Below, one piece after another: positions 1-8,788 of a stretch of 43,855 nucleotides of DNA. The first letter of the stretch is position 1. Every line of letters starts with the position of its first letter. Where the stretch lies: positions 1 through 43,855 of the forward strand of contig NZ_JACB01000002.1 of the NCBI RefSeq assembly GCF_000520975.1, given 5' to 3'. The position numbers were made by a program, and so were the translations under genes. The notes under the pieces are model-generated. The model saw only the letters and a list, made by a program, of their open reading frames with translations. It searched no databases and was not told the origin of the DNA. The DNA is from Aquimarina megaterium XH134. GTDB lineage: Bacteria > Bacteroidota > Bacteroidia > Flavobacteriales > Flavobacteriaceae.

Positions 1-556
1 CGTCTAACTTTTCTTCAAAAGCCGATATACTAGACTTGGTTATGTGATTTTCTTTCTCTAAATGTATTTTGACATAATCTTTTAAACTTTCTATATATAA
101 AATAGCATCTAAGTACACTTTTACCTGTTTTCTGTCTTTTCGTATATAGATAAAAGCATCTTTATTTTCTGGGGTAGAGACTGGCTCAGAACTACTGACT
201 CTTTGTAACGTTCTAAATTTTTCTATAGCATTAAAGAAACGCTGAAAAGTTATAGGTTTTAGAATATAATCAACGGCATTTAGCTCAAACCCTTCAACAG
301 CATAATCTCTATAAGCTGTGGTAAAAATAACTTTGGGTTTGTGTACCAGGTTTTTAAAAAAATCAGTGCCCTTTAAAACAGGCATCTCGATATCTAAAAA
401 CAATAAATCTATGGTTTCCTTTTGGAGTATCATGCTAGCCTCAATGGCACTACCACAAGAAGCCACCAATTCGAAATCCTCTAATTGAGACAAATGTGTT
501 TTTATAAGCCCTCTAGCCAACTTTTCATCATCAATTATTAAACATTTGTATGTCAT
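1..556 (-). CDS. LytTR-family response regulator, C-terminus cut by window edge
   Basis: I read this ORF by translating the reverse strand from the ATG at 554-556; it runs off the left edge. The receiver domain comes first: an acidic pocket IIDDE near residues 7-11, the phospho-acceptor in LLFLDIEMP (Asp55), and a conserved TTAYRDYAVEGFELNAVDYI block with the following Lys-Pro. A LytTR DNA-binding domain begins at about residue 135 (IYIRKDRKQVKV, then ILYIESLKDYVKIH). In this family the kinase next door phosphorylates the Asp and LytTR binds promoter DNA. Its ATG overlaps the kinase stop by 4 bases (ATGA), so the two are translationally coupled. The target genes are unknown; the divergent DUF5916 gene is a candidate only by position. 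Confidence 0.93.
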   Translation of the reverse strand, partial: MTYKCLIIDDEKLARGLIKTHLSQLEDFELVASCGSAIEASMILQKETIDLLFLDIEMPVLKGTDFFKNLVHKPKVIFTTAYRDYAVEGFELNAVDYILKPITFQRFFNAIEKFRTLQRVSSSEPVSTPENKDAFIYIRKDRKQVKVYLDAILYIESLKDYVKIHLEKENHITKSSISAFEEKLD

Positions 557-1617
557 TTTACAGGCAATTTTAAACGTACATTAAAGCAATTGTTTTCTTT
601 GTTAATATCTAATGAATAATCATCAAAATATAATAATTCCAGCTGTTTTTTTACGTTCGTTAATCCAATGGTTTCTTTATTCGCAGAAACCACATTTTTT
701 GCTATAGAGTTTGTAATGTCAAATCGTATAAACTTTCCTTCTACTGCTATCGTTATCTGGATATATGCTTTCTTAAGTTCATGCGCAACCCCATGTTTAA
801 ACGTATTTTCTATAAAAGTTAACAAAATTAGCGGCGCAATGTTAACATCGGTTTCTACATTATTATTAAAACTAATATCTACCCGATCATCATATCTCAC
901 TTTTTCTAAATCGAGATAGTTTTCTATGAGTTCAATTTCCTTTTTCAACGATACATATTTGTCATTACACCCATACAGGATATAATCTAAGATCTCAGAT
1001 AGTTTTGCAATGACCTCAGGAGCTTTGTCAGATTTGTCTATAGATAAAGCATATAAATTGTTTAAGGTATTAAACAAGAAGTGTGGATTTAACTGATGTT
1101 TTAATACCGATAATTCTGTAGCTATTTTTTGCTCTTTGAGCTGTAGATAATCCTGCTTTTCTTTATAAAAATTTGCGACGACTAATAATATTGTTGGTGT
1201 TAAAATTATTGTAGACTTACCAAAAAAGATACGAGGATCTAATAATTTCTCCCAAAATATGGTATTAGAATCATAGATAGCATTATCACCAGACTTAAAA
1301 TATCTAGGGATATGATAATATTCATGAAACCCTACAAAAATGATAAATACACCAGCTAATAACAACAATAAGCTTATTGCAAACCGAATATTCTTTTTCG
1401 GTATTAAGAAACGTGGTATCAAAAAATACAGGCATATGTACGCCACAATAACCTGACATATAATATAGATAGCAAAATGCTCTATAACCTCTTTGTAACC
1501 ACTGTAATACGTCATGTTTACAGTGCCGACAAAATAGATGTAAATACCAAGCCAAAACAAAAAATGTTTGACTATCGGAATATTAAAAAATGCCGATGTT
1601 TTTTTAAAACTACTCAT
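553..1617 (-). CDS. LytS-like sensor histidine kinase (His_kinase family)
   Basis: Membrane sensor kinase. About four hydrophobic segments fill the first 155 residues (around 22-40, 55-75, 84-103 and 140-156). The His_kinase signature follows, LKHQLNPHFLFNTLNNLY, with the probable phospho-acceptor His in NPHFLFN, and an HATPase module near the C-terminus (LILLTFIENTFKHG, then GLTNVKKQLELL). There is no recognisable extracellular ligand domain. The open frame extends to a TTG at 1635, but I prefer the ATG at 1617 (MSSFKKTS). It forms an operon with the LytTR regulator downstream (4-base overlap). This architecture is very common in Bacteroidota, and the signal sensed is unknown. Confidence 0.93.
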   Translation of the reverse strand: MSSFKKTSAFFNIPIVKHFLFWLGIYIYFVGTVNMTYYSGYKEVIEHFAIYIICQVIVAYICLYFLIPRFLIPKKNIRFAISLLLLLAGVFIIFVGFHEYYHIPRYFKSGDNAIYDSNTIFWEKLLDPRIFFGKSTIILTPTILLVVANFYKEKQDYLQLKEQKIATELSVLKHQLNPHFLFNTLNNLYALSIDKSDKAPEVIAKLSEILDYILYGCNDKYVSLKKEIELIENYLDLEKVRYDDRVDISFNNNVETDVNIAPLILLTFIENTFKHGVAHELKKAYIQITIAVEGKFIRFDITNSIAKNVVSANKETIGLTNVKKQLELLYFDDYSLDINKENNCFNVRLKLPVK

Positions 1618-1857
1618 ATACGCACTAAAGTACAATTTTAAAGAGGATGAGAATTAAAAGTAGCTTAAAACTGGTTTTTTGTAGCTAAAAGTAGAAATAT
1701 AATAGACTAAACTTTGTTTCTTTCAAATACAACTTTCCAGACGTGAAAATTACCTCTTAGTCTACTTTTTAAAATACGAATACATACTTCGGATAGCTTT
1801 ACTTCCTAAATGTGTTTTGAAATATAAACACCTTGTTAAACTTTTTAATTTAAGTAA

Positions 1858-4041
1858 ATGAAGAGAATTGTAATTCTTTTAATATCAGTTTTTGTGATGT
1901 TTCATGTTCAGGCTCAATCTGAGTTAGGGAAGGGGAAAATAATTTTTAGCGACAGTAGTATTCAATTAGATGGAGAGCTAAACGAATCTGTATGGAATAC
2001 TCTGGTTCCTGAAGGAGGATTCCTTAATTATATACCCAATAATGGAGATTTGGCGTCTAATACAACTGAAGTAAAAATGTTTCATAATGGAAAAAAATTG
2101 TACATAAGTGCTGTGTATCATGATACAGTTCCCGATGTTCAAATAGGATCTTTAAAACGAGATGATATCGGAACTTCTGGAGCAGAAAGTGATTCGTTTG
2201 CTATCATTATAGATACCTATAACCAACAACAATCTGGTTATTTCTTTATTGTTAATATGGGAGGTGCATTAATAGACGCATTAGTAGCCAGGCGTAGAGA
2301 TGGTTTTAGAATAAGTACGAGTTGGAATACGGTGTGGAATGCCAGGACTTCTGCAAAAGGGAATTTAAAAACATACGAAGTGGAAATCCCGTTAAAGGCA
2401 TTGGGCTATAAGGCAGATACTCCAGAATGGGGAGTCATGTTTCACACCAGAAATATTAAATTAAATGAGTGGACAACCAGCACACCAATAGATCGGAATT
2501 ATAGACAGTTCGATTTACGATTTGCTAAAACCTTTGATGTAGAAAATCTGTCAGAGAATAAATCGTCTCGATTTGCTGTAACGCCATCGGTTACTATGAA
2601 TCATTCAGAAGATGTTGCTAATGATACCGAAAAGACCAAGGTAAAACCAAGTGTAGATGTACAATTTAATGTAAGTTCTTCTTTAAAATTAGATGCCACC
2701 ATAAACCCCGATTTTTCACAAATAGATGTAGATAGACAAGTAACTAATTTAAGTCGCTTTTCGGTGTTTTTTCCCGAACGACGTAATTTCTTTTTAGAGA
2801 ATAGCGACCTTTTTACGGGCTTGGGAGTAAGTGGAGTAAATCCTTTTTATTCTAGACGAATAGGGGCAGATAGCGAAATATCCTTCGGATTAAAATTATC
2901 TGGAAACATTACTAAAACAACACGATTGGGGGTACTTAATGTGGCAACAAAAGCCAAAGATGATACTCCTGCCCAGAATTATGGAGCTCTGGTGGTGCAA
3001 CAACAATTATCCAAATCTTTTACAACAACAGGGTTTATTATCAATAGACAGGAAACAGATGATTTTTCTTTTAGAGATGATTATAATAGAGTAGCAGGAA
3101 TCAACTTAAATTATCAATCAAAAAATAATAAATGGACAGGACTTGCAAATTTTGCGGGTAGTAATACCAATGATACTTCGGGAGATACTAATTTTTATAA
3201 TTTGGGAATTTGGTACAATACCATAAATGTATCTGGTTATGCAGGGATTAGAAAAGTAGAAAAAAACTATATTACAGATGTTGGTTTTGTACCACGTTTA
3301 TATAATTATGATGCGATTTTAGAAAGCACTATACGAGAAGGGTACACGCAAGCTAGTGGTCGTATTACTTTCACTAAATTTTATAAAGATTCTAAAACCA
3401 TCGATAATCACCGCTATTTAAATATGTATAATCAAACCTATTGGGATGATCAGGGCAATGTTACACAAGCGACCATAGGAGTAAATAATGATTTAGTATT
3501 TAAAAACCAATCATTGTTATATGGTGGATTGCGATATGAGTATGTGAACCTGAAATATGCGTTTGACCCATTGAATAACGGAAATCCTATTATAGCAGAT
3601 AAATATAGATATGTAGATGCTGGTTTGGGGTATGCTTCTGCCGATAATAAAAAGTTTCAATATGGAGGTAATGTTAGTTACGGTAGTTATTATAATGGAT
3701 ATAAAAACCAAGTTAGTGTTAATGCCCAATATAGATTAATGCCTTTAGCGCGGTTACAAGTTCGATATGAACGAAATGGTATAGATTTAAAAGCATTAGG
3801 AACAGAGACATTTCATTTAGCACGCTTTACAGGTGAAATTTTCTTTTCTAATCGGTTAAACTGGACTACCTATTTACAGTACAACACTCAGTTTGATAAT
3901 TTTAATATCAATAGCCGTTTGCAATGGGAGTACAAACCCTTGTCGTATATCTATTTGGTAATTTCAGATAATTATAATCAGGATATTATACGCAACAATT
4001 GGGGTGTAGCTTTTAAAATGAATTATAGGTTTGATTTTTAA
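1858..4041 (+). CDS. DUF5916 outer-membrane protein with N-terminal CBM9-like domain
   Basis: A 727-residue exported protein. A Sec signal peptide ends near VQAQ (about residue 20). Next comes a CBM9-like beta-sandwich: the typical opening IQLDGELNESVWNTL, with DSFAIIIDTYN and VEIPLKALG further on. The rest matches the DUF5916 pattern, including a DATINPDFSQIDVDRQVTNLSRF segment and FFPERRNFFLENSDLF, and ends in alternating aromatic beta-strands finishing in FDF, as expected of an outer-membrane barrel. Members are often annotated as hydrolases or membrane-associated proteins, but no reaction is established. It stands alone and diverges from the kinase gene with a 240 bp gap. A hairpin follows directly at 4048. 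Confidence 0.9.
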   Translation: MKRIVILLISVFVMFHVQAQSELGKGKIIFSDSSIQLDGELNESVWNTLVPEGGFLNYIPNNGDLASNTTEVKMFHNGKKLYISAVYHDTVPDVQIGSLKRDDIGTSGAESDSFAIIIDTYNQQQSGYFFIVNMGGALIDALVARRRDGFRISTSWNTVWNARTSAKGNLKTYEVEIPLKALGYKADTPEWGVMFHTRNIKLNEWTTSTPIDRNYRQFDLRFAKTFDVENLSENKSSRFAVTPSVTMNHSEDVANDTEKTKVKPSVDVQFNVSSSLKLDATINPDFSQIDVDRQVTNLSRFSVFFPERRNFFLENSDLFTGLGVSGVNPFYSRRIGADSEISFGLKLSGNITKTTRLGVLNVATKAKDDTPAQNYGALVVQQQLSKSFTTTGFIINRQETDDFSFRDDYNRVAGINLNYQSKNNKWTGLANFAGSNTNDTSGDTNFYNLGIWYNTINVSGYAGIRKVEKNYITDVGFVPRLYNYDAILESTIREGYTQASGRITFTKFYKDSKTIDNHRYLNMYNQTYWDDQGNVTQATIGVNNDLVFKNQSLLYGGLRYEYVNLKYAFDPLNNGNPIIADKYRYVDAGLGYASADNKKFQYGGNVSYGSYYNGYKNQVSVNAQYRLMPLARLQVRYERNGIDLKALGTETFHLARFTGEIFFSNRLNWTTYLQYNTQFDNFNINSRLQWEYKPLSYIYLVISDNYNQDIIRNNWGVAFKMNYRFDF

Positions 4042-4047
4042 GGATTA

Positions 4048-4087
4048 CTATTTGTGAACTGGTAAAGTTTAATCAGTTCACAAATAG
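4048..4087. terminator. Hairpin after the DUF5916 gene
   Basis: Perfect 14 bp stem CTATTTGTGAACTG / CAGTTCACAAATAG with a 12-base loop, 7 bp after the stop codon. No clear T-run follows, so it may act as a terminator or as an mRNA end-stabilising hairpin. Confidence 0.6.
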
Positions 4088-4208
4088 ATTACATAACTAT
4101 AAGCTATTTCATATGCTGTTAACATTTTTTGTTCTCTAGGTGTATTGGTAATAAGGAATACTTTTGAGTTAGGATATTTTAGAGAAATACAAATTTTAAA
4201 TGTTGGTT
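4078..4208 (-). pseudogene. Possible C-terminal gene remnant at the array end
   Basis: About 43 codons are open on the minus strand with no start and an in-frame TAG at the upstream end. The translation reads like real protein (SLKYPNSKVFLITNTPREQ, then a short helix and a stop). It lies just beyond the last attC-like site and its end overlaps the hairpin at 4048-4087. It may be what is left of one more cassette gene. No family is recognised, and chance openness in AT-rich DNA cannot be excluded. Confidence 0.3.
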
Positions 4209-4375
4209 TGCGCTAAATAAATGAATCGGAGCAAGGCAAAATGTTACCTTGCTTTTCGGTTTTTCTTGCATACTGGTTGCTAACTTTTTTTTCGAACCAG
4301 AAGTACACCCTAATAAAAATATAAGAACCATTTTATTAATCACTTAGTCGCTATGAGCACATAGGGCACTTTGCT
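4209..4375 (-). repeat. attC-like site, long type (array end, degenerate)
   Basis: It aligns with the long-type spacers at 14175, 14816 and 17983 (shared GGTTGCTAAC, ATCACTTAG and GCTATGA blocks) and with the left half of the site at 11793 (GCTAAATA, ATGAATC, GAGCAAGGCAA). Both ends have lost the consensus: TGC instead of AAC on the left and GCT instead of GTT on the right. It is probably an inactive end of the array. Confidence 0.6.
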
Positions 4376-4386
4376 AGCAACTGTTT

Positions 4387-4926
4387 TTAGTCCTTAGATT
4401 TAATAACATAGGTTTTTGCTATAAAATCTTTTAAAGATCTTTGTTTTTTATTTCCTTCACTTAAAAGTACTATTAAGTCAACAATAAATATAAATGAAAA
4501 AATATTTATAATTAAAGAAGTCGTAGGATATGCAGAGGCCAATGCCACAGAGAATTCCATAAATCCTTCTGATTTTGTTATTTCAGGGTTATCGAAGGCA
4601 AAATAATAAACTGGAATGTAGATAAGAGAAGGGATTATAATAATTAGACTTCTCAAAAAAGATTTATTAAAATCAATTTTGTTGTAATTCAAATCTGTTA
4701 CTTTTAAATTAAGTGCCATTTTACCTAAAGTAGCTCCATAATAACTTTCCATGTATGGTTTGTACAAAATTCCAGCTACTGTAATAGGGAGATAGAAGAG
4801 AAAACTCTTAAAATTCGTGATATTTAAATAATTCAATGCGAAGGTTAGGGTTCCGACTATAAGTCCATCTATTATATATGCGCCAACTCTATCCCAGAAT
4901 TTTGCATATTGTGGATTTTCAATCAT
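4387..4926 (-). CDS. RDD family membrane protein (cassette gene)
   Basis: A 179-residue integral membrane protein. The N-terminal pattern KFWDRVGAYIIDGLIVGTL carries the Arg and Asp of the RDD family, followed by YGATLGKMALNLKVTD, another RDD hallmark. Four hydrophobic segments are visible (about 17-33, 38-53, 91-109 and 132-155). The role of RDD proteins is not settled; some act in ion or small-molecule transport. The gene sits alone in its cassette. The flanks are partly complementary: TAGTTACC before AAC on the right, AGCAACTG on the left. Confidence 0.85.
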   Translation of the reverse strand: MIENPQYAKFWDRVGAYIIDGLIVGTLTFALNYLNITNFKSFLFYLPITVAGILYKPYMESYYGATLGKMALNLKVTDLNYNKIDFNKSFLRSLIIIIPSLIYIPVYYFAFDNPEITKSEGFMEFSVALASAYPTTSLIINIFSFIFIVDLIVLLSEGNKKQRSLKDFIAKTYVIKSKD

Positions 4927-4954
4927 GTAGTATTTGTTTTAATATATAGTTACC

Positions 4955-5040
4955 AACGTTGTGTGTATTAGTAGTAGCGGATTTTCACTCACGAACCTTT
5001 CGTTTTATCACTTAAACCACTATTATTTATACACATTGTT
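4955..5040 (-). repeat. attC-like site, type A (after the beta-lactamase gene)
   Basis: 86 bp from AAC to GTT. The arms pair: GTGTGTATTAGTAGTAGCGG on the left against CCACTATTATTTATACACA on the right, with a conserved middle (TCACTCACGAACC, TTTTATCACTTAAAC). It is nearly identical to the sites at 9978-10063 and 18668-18790. Confidence 0.75.
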
Positions 5041-5052
5041 GTTGGCAGTTTA

Positions 5053-6027
5053 TTATATCTTTTGTGTAGTATAAAAGTCATACGTAGCTTTTGCAATATC
5101 CGCTATAATTTTTGCATTTGTTTTAAAATCTTCTTGAGAATCTGTTACAAAAACACTGACAACAAAGTAATTCCCATTTGGCAAAAAGACAATTCCAATA
5201 TCGTTTACCGCAGCAGTAATTCCTGTTTCTTTGTTAGTACCTGACCAACCTGTCTTATTGGCTACAATTATTTCCTTTGGTAATTGTCCTCTTATTCTAT
5301 TTTTTCCTGTTTTTGTATCTATATTAGTTTCCCAAAAGAAATCATAACTGCTTTTTGAAAGTAAGTTATTTTTATTTTCAAAGAATAGTTTTAGTGTTTC
5401 ACTTGCTGCATTCGGTGTTGTCCAATTTTGGAATATATTTTCCCACTTTGCTTGTAATCCTTCTTCATTGAAAGTAATCTGTATATCTTCTATACCACTC
5501 TTTTTTATGTACTCTTCAACTGTTTTAGGTGTTCCGATAAGTCGTATTAAAATGTCACAGGCTGTGTTGTCGCTATGAGATACATTGTACTGAATTAACC
5601 TTTTAATTGTAAAGCTGCCTCCATTCGGGTTTTCATCTCTAAGTGGGCTCCAAAAGTCCTCTGGCAAAAGTTCATCTTTACCTATTACTACTGTTTGGTC
5701 CAATGACAATATCCCCTTATCAACCTCTGCCAATACGGCTAATGCAATATGGAACTTAAACACACTTTGCATTGGAAATCGTTTGTCTCCGTTTAGCGAA
5801 AGAGTATCTGTTCCATTATTTCCTATTATTGAAACGCCAACTACCGCATTTTTATCCGATACGATTTGTTCAATAGTTTTGCGTAACGGTTCAGTTTTGC
5901 TGTTTGGTATCTTGTCCAATACGATTTGCTTATTTTCTTTTCGTAACAAATCACTTTTGCTTTTTGATGTAGTACAACTTGTTAAAAGCAATAATAGTAA
6001 AGCTGTTAATTGGAATATTCTATTCAT
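5053..6027 (-). CDS. Class A beta-lactamase, subclass A2-like, lipoprotein (cassette gene)
   Basis: A serine beta-lactamase that hydrolyses the beta-lactam ring through an acyl-enzyme. Lipobox LTSC gives Cys18. Catalytic motifs are in order: S88-V-F-K91 (SxxK), S152-D-N154 (SDN) and K258-T-G260 (KTG). The omega-loop region FNEEGLQAKWENIFQNW contains the likely general-base Glu, and its spacing resembles the PER/CfxA/CepA branch found in Bacteroidota. An imperfect duplication (RKENKQIVLDKI, RKTIEQIVSDKN) fills the linker before the enzyme domain. The protein is 324 residues; the family is usually about 290-320. It lies between an attC-like site at 4955 and weaker site-like sequence at 6065, so it appears to be a resistance cassette. 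The substrate range cannot be read from sequence. Confidence 0.93.
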   Translation of the reverse strand: MNRIFQLTALLLLLLTSCTTSKSKSDLLRKENKQIVLDKIPNSKTEPLRKTIEQIVSDKNAVVGVSIIGNNGTDTLSLNGDKRFPMQSVFKFHIALAVLAEVDKGILSLDQTVVIGKDELLPEDFWSPLRDENPNGGSFTIKRLIQYNVSHSDNTACDILIRLIGTPKTVEEYIKKSGIEDIQITFNEEGLQAKWENIFQNWTTPNAASETLKLFFENKNNLLSKSSYDFFWETNIDTKTGKNRIRGQLPKEIIVANKTGWSGTNKETGITAAVNDIGIVFLPNGNYFVVSVFVTDSQEDFKTNAKIIADIAKATYDFYTTQKI

Positions 6028-6064
6028 TCTTTAATTTTATATTTTGTCTTTGAAAATTGTCACC

Positions 6065-6177
6065 AACAAAGATATAATAGCATTTGTTATTATATTATTT
6101 CTATATAGGATCATTCACAAATCTAAATGATTTTTAACCCATTCAGAAGTACTAACATACATATTCTTATGATAGTT
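6065..6177 (-). repeat. Possible degenerate attC-like spacer
   Basis: It starts with AAC (CACC|AAC) and ends with GTT (GATA|GTT) like the others, and the outside bases next to the protease gene are partly complementary to that gene's other flank (ACACTATT and ACACCCTATT). The inner arms pair poorly, so this is a weak call made mainly by position. Confidence 0.35.
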
Positions 6178-6196
6178 ACAACACCCTATTTTTTTT

Positions 6197-6898
6197 CTAA
6201 TACCCAAAAAATAAGTCGTTTGATAAGTTATAATAATTTAATTTATCAAAATATGCTAGTGTAATAAACATGCTATCGATAAGCCCATGAAGTAGTATTG
6301 TTACCCACAAATTATAATTTGATTTCACATATACTGTTGCAAAGATGATCCCAAATATAAATGTCATAATCAAACCACTAGGACCTTGATAAAGATGTGG
6401 CAGGCTAAAAAATATAGCAGACAGAACAATAATTAATATGGTTTTAAATTTAAATTCTGGTATGATTATTTTCAATTGTCTGAACAGAAAACCACGAAAC
6501 AATATTTCTTCTCCGAATCCTGCACTGATCAAAATAAAAAGAAAATACTTAGAATATTTAGGAAAATTACCGGCAATTGACTTAAATGCAGAGTAATCAG
6601 CTATTTCGCCAGTGATTTTGTTGACCAGTGGTTGAATAATAAAATCTAAAATAGGTATTGTTACAACAAAAAGAAGCAGCGCTATCCCAATGGTTTTTAA
6701 AAAACTAAAGTTAGGTTGTAGTCCAATTCGAGTTAAACTTTTGTCATTCCAATAGGTGAATAATAGTATAGTAATAATAATTATTATAAATGTATAAGGA
6801 AAAGAAGTCCAGGGATTGAAAATAAAACTATATACCAAAATTAACTGAATAAGAGCAAGTATTTTTGATTCGATAGTCTCGTTTTTAATTAAGTTCAT
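6197..6898 (-). CDS. CPBP family intramembrane metalloprotease (cassette gene)
   Basis: A 233-residue, multi-pass protein with the three CPBP (Abi/CAAX-protease) motifs: E130-E131-x3-R135 in GFGEEILFRG, His168 in FFSLPHLYQG, and His204-x3-Asp208 in LLHGLIDS. About seven hydrophobic segments are visible. Relatives cleave membrane substrates; in bacteria some are linked to bacteriocin immunity, which would fit an accessory cassette but is inference. The start is the ATG at 6898. Just upstream (6924-7014) is a copy of the leader-like repeat that also precedes the first cassette at 22.9 kb. Confidence 0.88.
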   Translation of the reverse strand: MNLIKNETIESKILALIQLILVYSFIFNPWTSFPYTFIIIIITILLFTYWNDKSLTRIGLQPNFSFLKTIGIALLLFVVTIPILDFIIQPLVNKITGEIADYSAFKSIAGNFPKYSKYFLFILISAGFGEEILFRGFLFRQLKIIIPEFKFKTILIIVLSAIFFSLPHLYQGPSGLIMTFIFGIIFATVYVKSNYNLWVTILLHGLIDSMFITLAYFDKLNYYNLSNDLFFGY

Positions 6899-6923
6899 TA
6901 ATGTTTTGTTTTTTTAATAGTGT

Positions 6924-7014
6924 ACAAGAATTACACATACTAGATCGGGTATATTTCTCTTATGTCCTTCGCAAATCTAACTTATTTTTGACCAACATGA
7001 CATTACCCAATCAT
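6924..7014 (-). repeat. Leader-like repeat, copy 2 (attI candidate)
   Basis: Ungapped alignment to 22913-23001. The 66 bp at 6949-7014 and 22936-23001 share roughly 50 positions, including GTATATTTCT and CAAATCTAACTTATTTTTGA. The match continues with the same spacing to TACAAG|AATT here and TACAAC|AATT there, which is where the first cassette begins. The stretch 7015-7172 beyond it holds no gene and only weak similarity to DNA near 23.0-23.4 kb. Confidence 0.55.
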
Positions 7015-7172
7015 GTATTTATAGCCTATAATTTTGATGTGAGCTATATAGAAATACTCATGGTTTGATACTCAGTGTTCTAGTTGTATTCATAAATAAT
7101 TATTTAACAAAAGTTTGTCAATTCGAGAGTTGTGCCATACTCATCTGATTTAAAAAAACTACTCTCAATACT

Positions 7173-7206
7173 CGCGAAGGGGAGTATATGCAATATACAA
7201 GTTATT
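7173..7206 (-). repeat. Half attC-like site, short type
   Basis: CGAAGGGGAGTATATGCAAT followed by ATACAAGTT matches the right halves of the short sites at 10984-11043 and 20920-20979 (CGAAGGG, ATGC, ATACAA). The partner left half is missing, so the site was truncated, apparently when it was joined to the repeat at 6924-7014. Confidence 0.5.
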
Positions 7207-7218
7207 GGCTACAATCAT

Positions 7219-7580
7219 TTATTCAAAGTTTCCTTTTGGATCTGTTTTATAAATTAATAACTCTGGTTTTTCATCACCGTAATAATAATTTTTACTCGAA
7301 CTACCTGCTATTCTATATCCTCCATCTTCTTCTGTCAGAATAGAACGTCCTTTTATATGCCTATGGGATTCTGAATAATTTTTATTCCACTTGTCTCTTG
7401 TGCTAAGAAGTAAGCAAGAAACCATCCAAACTCAATTTTCGAGGACTCAATTTTATATATTTCAGAGTTTTCTTTTAATTGACCTATTTCTGCACTTTCA
7501 TTTTCAATTCTTCTATTAGATAAATACAACCAAGTCCATTCTCGACTTGCAGGATTATAAGAATCTCCTTCAATATCAAT
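7219..7580 (-). pseudogene. Broken cassette gene, 5' truncated and frameshifted
   Basis: Two minus-strand frames together read like one protein. Upstream: IEGDSYNPASREWTWLYLS, then a charged stretch to KIEFGWFLAYF. Downstream, in another frame: STRDKWNKNYSESHRHIKG, then GGYRIAGSSSKNYYYGDEK and the end DPKGNFE plus stop. The frames cross at about 7400-7440, so one small indel is implied. No start codon is present at the 5' side, where the sequence passes straight into half an attC-like site. It lies between two half sites and is probably a dead cassette. The family is not recognised. Confidence 0.55.
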
Positions 7581-7601
7581 ACTATTTTTATATACGTTGT
7601 T
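7581..7601 (-). repeat. Half attC-like site, type A fragment
   Basis: CTATTTTTATATACGTTG just before GGCAGC resembles the right half of type A sites (CTATTATTTATACACATTG then GTT). The outside bases GGCAGC match the reverse complement of the bases before AAC at 9978, so it is the end of the S41/AraC cassette. The other half is missing. Confidence 0.5.
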
Positions 7602-7609
7602 GGCAGCTT

Positions 7610-8692
7610 TTATTTTTTAGAATCAATAAATTTAATTGCTTCAATAATATTTTGATCTTCTAGAAGGTTTTTAAAATTGCTTTTTTCTTCTTTTATATGA
7701 ATATCTGGTTTTAAATTTTCAGAATAATTCCCATACATATCTGCTAAATATCCAGTTGTTAAAGGACCCTTGACTTTAAAAGGCAATTCAAACAAATCAT
7801 TCCCCGTAAGGTAACCATAGGTTGGTTCTCCTATTTCTATAACATTTTCTCTTCCCTTAAACCCTAAGACAACTGTTTCCCCAGCACTGGCAGTCCAATT
7901 ACCAATAATTAAAGCTACTGGAATTTTAGTATCAATTTTTTCATTGGTTACATTAATCTCTGTTTCTATTTTTTCACCAGAATAGAATTTCCCGTTTTTT
8001 AGTTTATTAACCTCTTTAATCTCTTTATCAATATTTAGTATATTATATACTACTTTATCTCCCAGTAAATGATATAGGGCATTAATCATGGGATAAGAAT
8101 TCCCTCCTATGTTAAATCTTAAATCTATAATCCAGCCTTTTAAATCATTGTGTTTGTCTAGCATTACAATTTCATCATACATCTCTTGTGTTTTTGCATT
8201 AAGTTCTTCCTGAGATATATCTAATAAAAGCATTCCTGGCATCACAATATAAGCATACGCATCTCCTAATTTGGAAACAGAGAATTCGACTCCTTCTGAT
8301 TGTTTTTTACTAAATCCATAACTATAATCTTTATATAAAAGTTGTTTTTTGGGAGTTGCTGGATAGTATCCGTTTTCAGAAAAAAGCATGCAATGGTTAC
8401 AACCAATAGAGTCGAAAACGCCTTTACTTTCTTTAAGAGAACTTTCAAATGTAGAATGTATTAATGCATTTTTTTCGAAATGCATTTTTATCTTATTCCA
8501 AGACACTCCATCTTTAAAAAGATAATTTTTTTCTAATATATAAAATAAGCTATCAGAAAAAATTTGAATGCTATCTTGAACAGTTAAGTTTTGTTCAATT
8601 TCTTGATCTGCCGAATTAATACTGCGTTTACATTTCGCAAATAAAAGGAGTACAGTAATAAGAGCTAAAGCAAAATAAATTATTTTTTTCAT
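7610..8692 (-). CDS. S41 family peptidase-like lipoprotein (cassette gene)
   Basis: A 360-residue C-terminal-processing (S41/tail-specific) protease homologue. The N-terminus is a hydrophobic segment ending AKC (Cys21), a likely lipobox. The S41 core is clear: GWIIDLRFNIGGNS (residues 186-199), then NWTASAGET with the probable nucleophile Ser269, and GEPTYGYLTG. No PDZ domain is obvious. Its likely role is periplasmic peptide hydrolysis; the substrate is unknown. It shares a cassette with the upstream AraC-type regulator (96 bp gap, no attC-like site between), so the two may be co-transcribed. The cassette flanks match (GGCAGC on both sides). Confidence 0.85.
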   Translation of the reverse strand: MKKIIYFALALITVLLLFAKCKRSINSADQEIEQNLTVQDSIQIFSDSLFYILEKNYLFKDGVSWNKIKMHFEKNALIHSTFESSLKESKGVFDSIGCNHCMLFSENGYYPATPKKQLLYKDYSYGFSKKQSEGVEFSVSKLGDAYAYIVMPGMLLLDISQEELNAKTQEMYDEIVMLDKHNDLKGWIIDLRFNIGGNSYPMINALYHLLGDKVVYNILNIDKEIKEVNKLKNGKFYSGEKIETEINVTNEKIDTKIPVALIIGNWTASAGETVVLGFKGRENVIEIGEPTYGYLTGNDLFELPFKVKGPLTTGYLADMYGNYSENLKPDIHIKEEKSNFKNLLEDQNIIEAIKFIDSKK

Positions 8693-8788
8693 CGTATAAA
8701 GTTTTCATTACTCAAAAGTAATTTGCACAAATAGCATTACCCCATAAAAAAGGCGGTTATTAGGCCAAAAAGAAGAATATTGGACTTT

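Noticed and set aside
1636..1857. Bacteroidota-type promoter (TAnnTTTG) between the kinase and DUF5916 genes
   Set aside because: Only approximate matches such as TAAACTTTG are present; spacing and the -33 element are not convincing enough to call.
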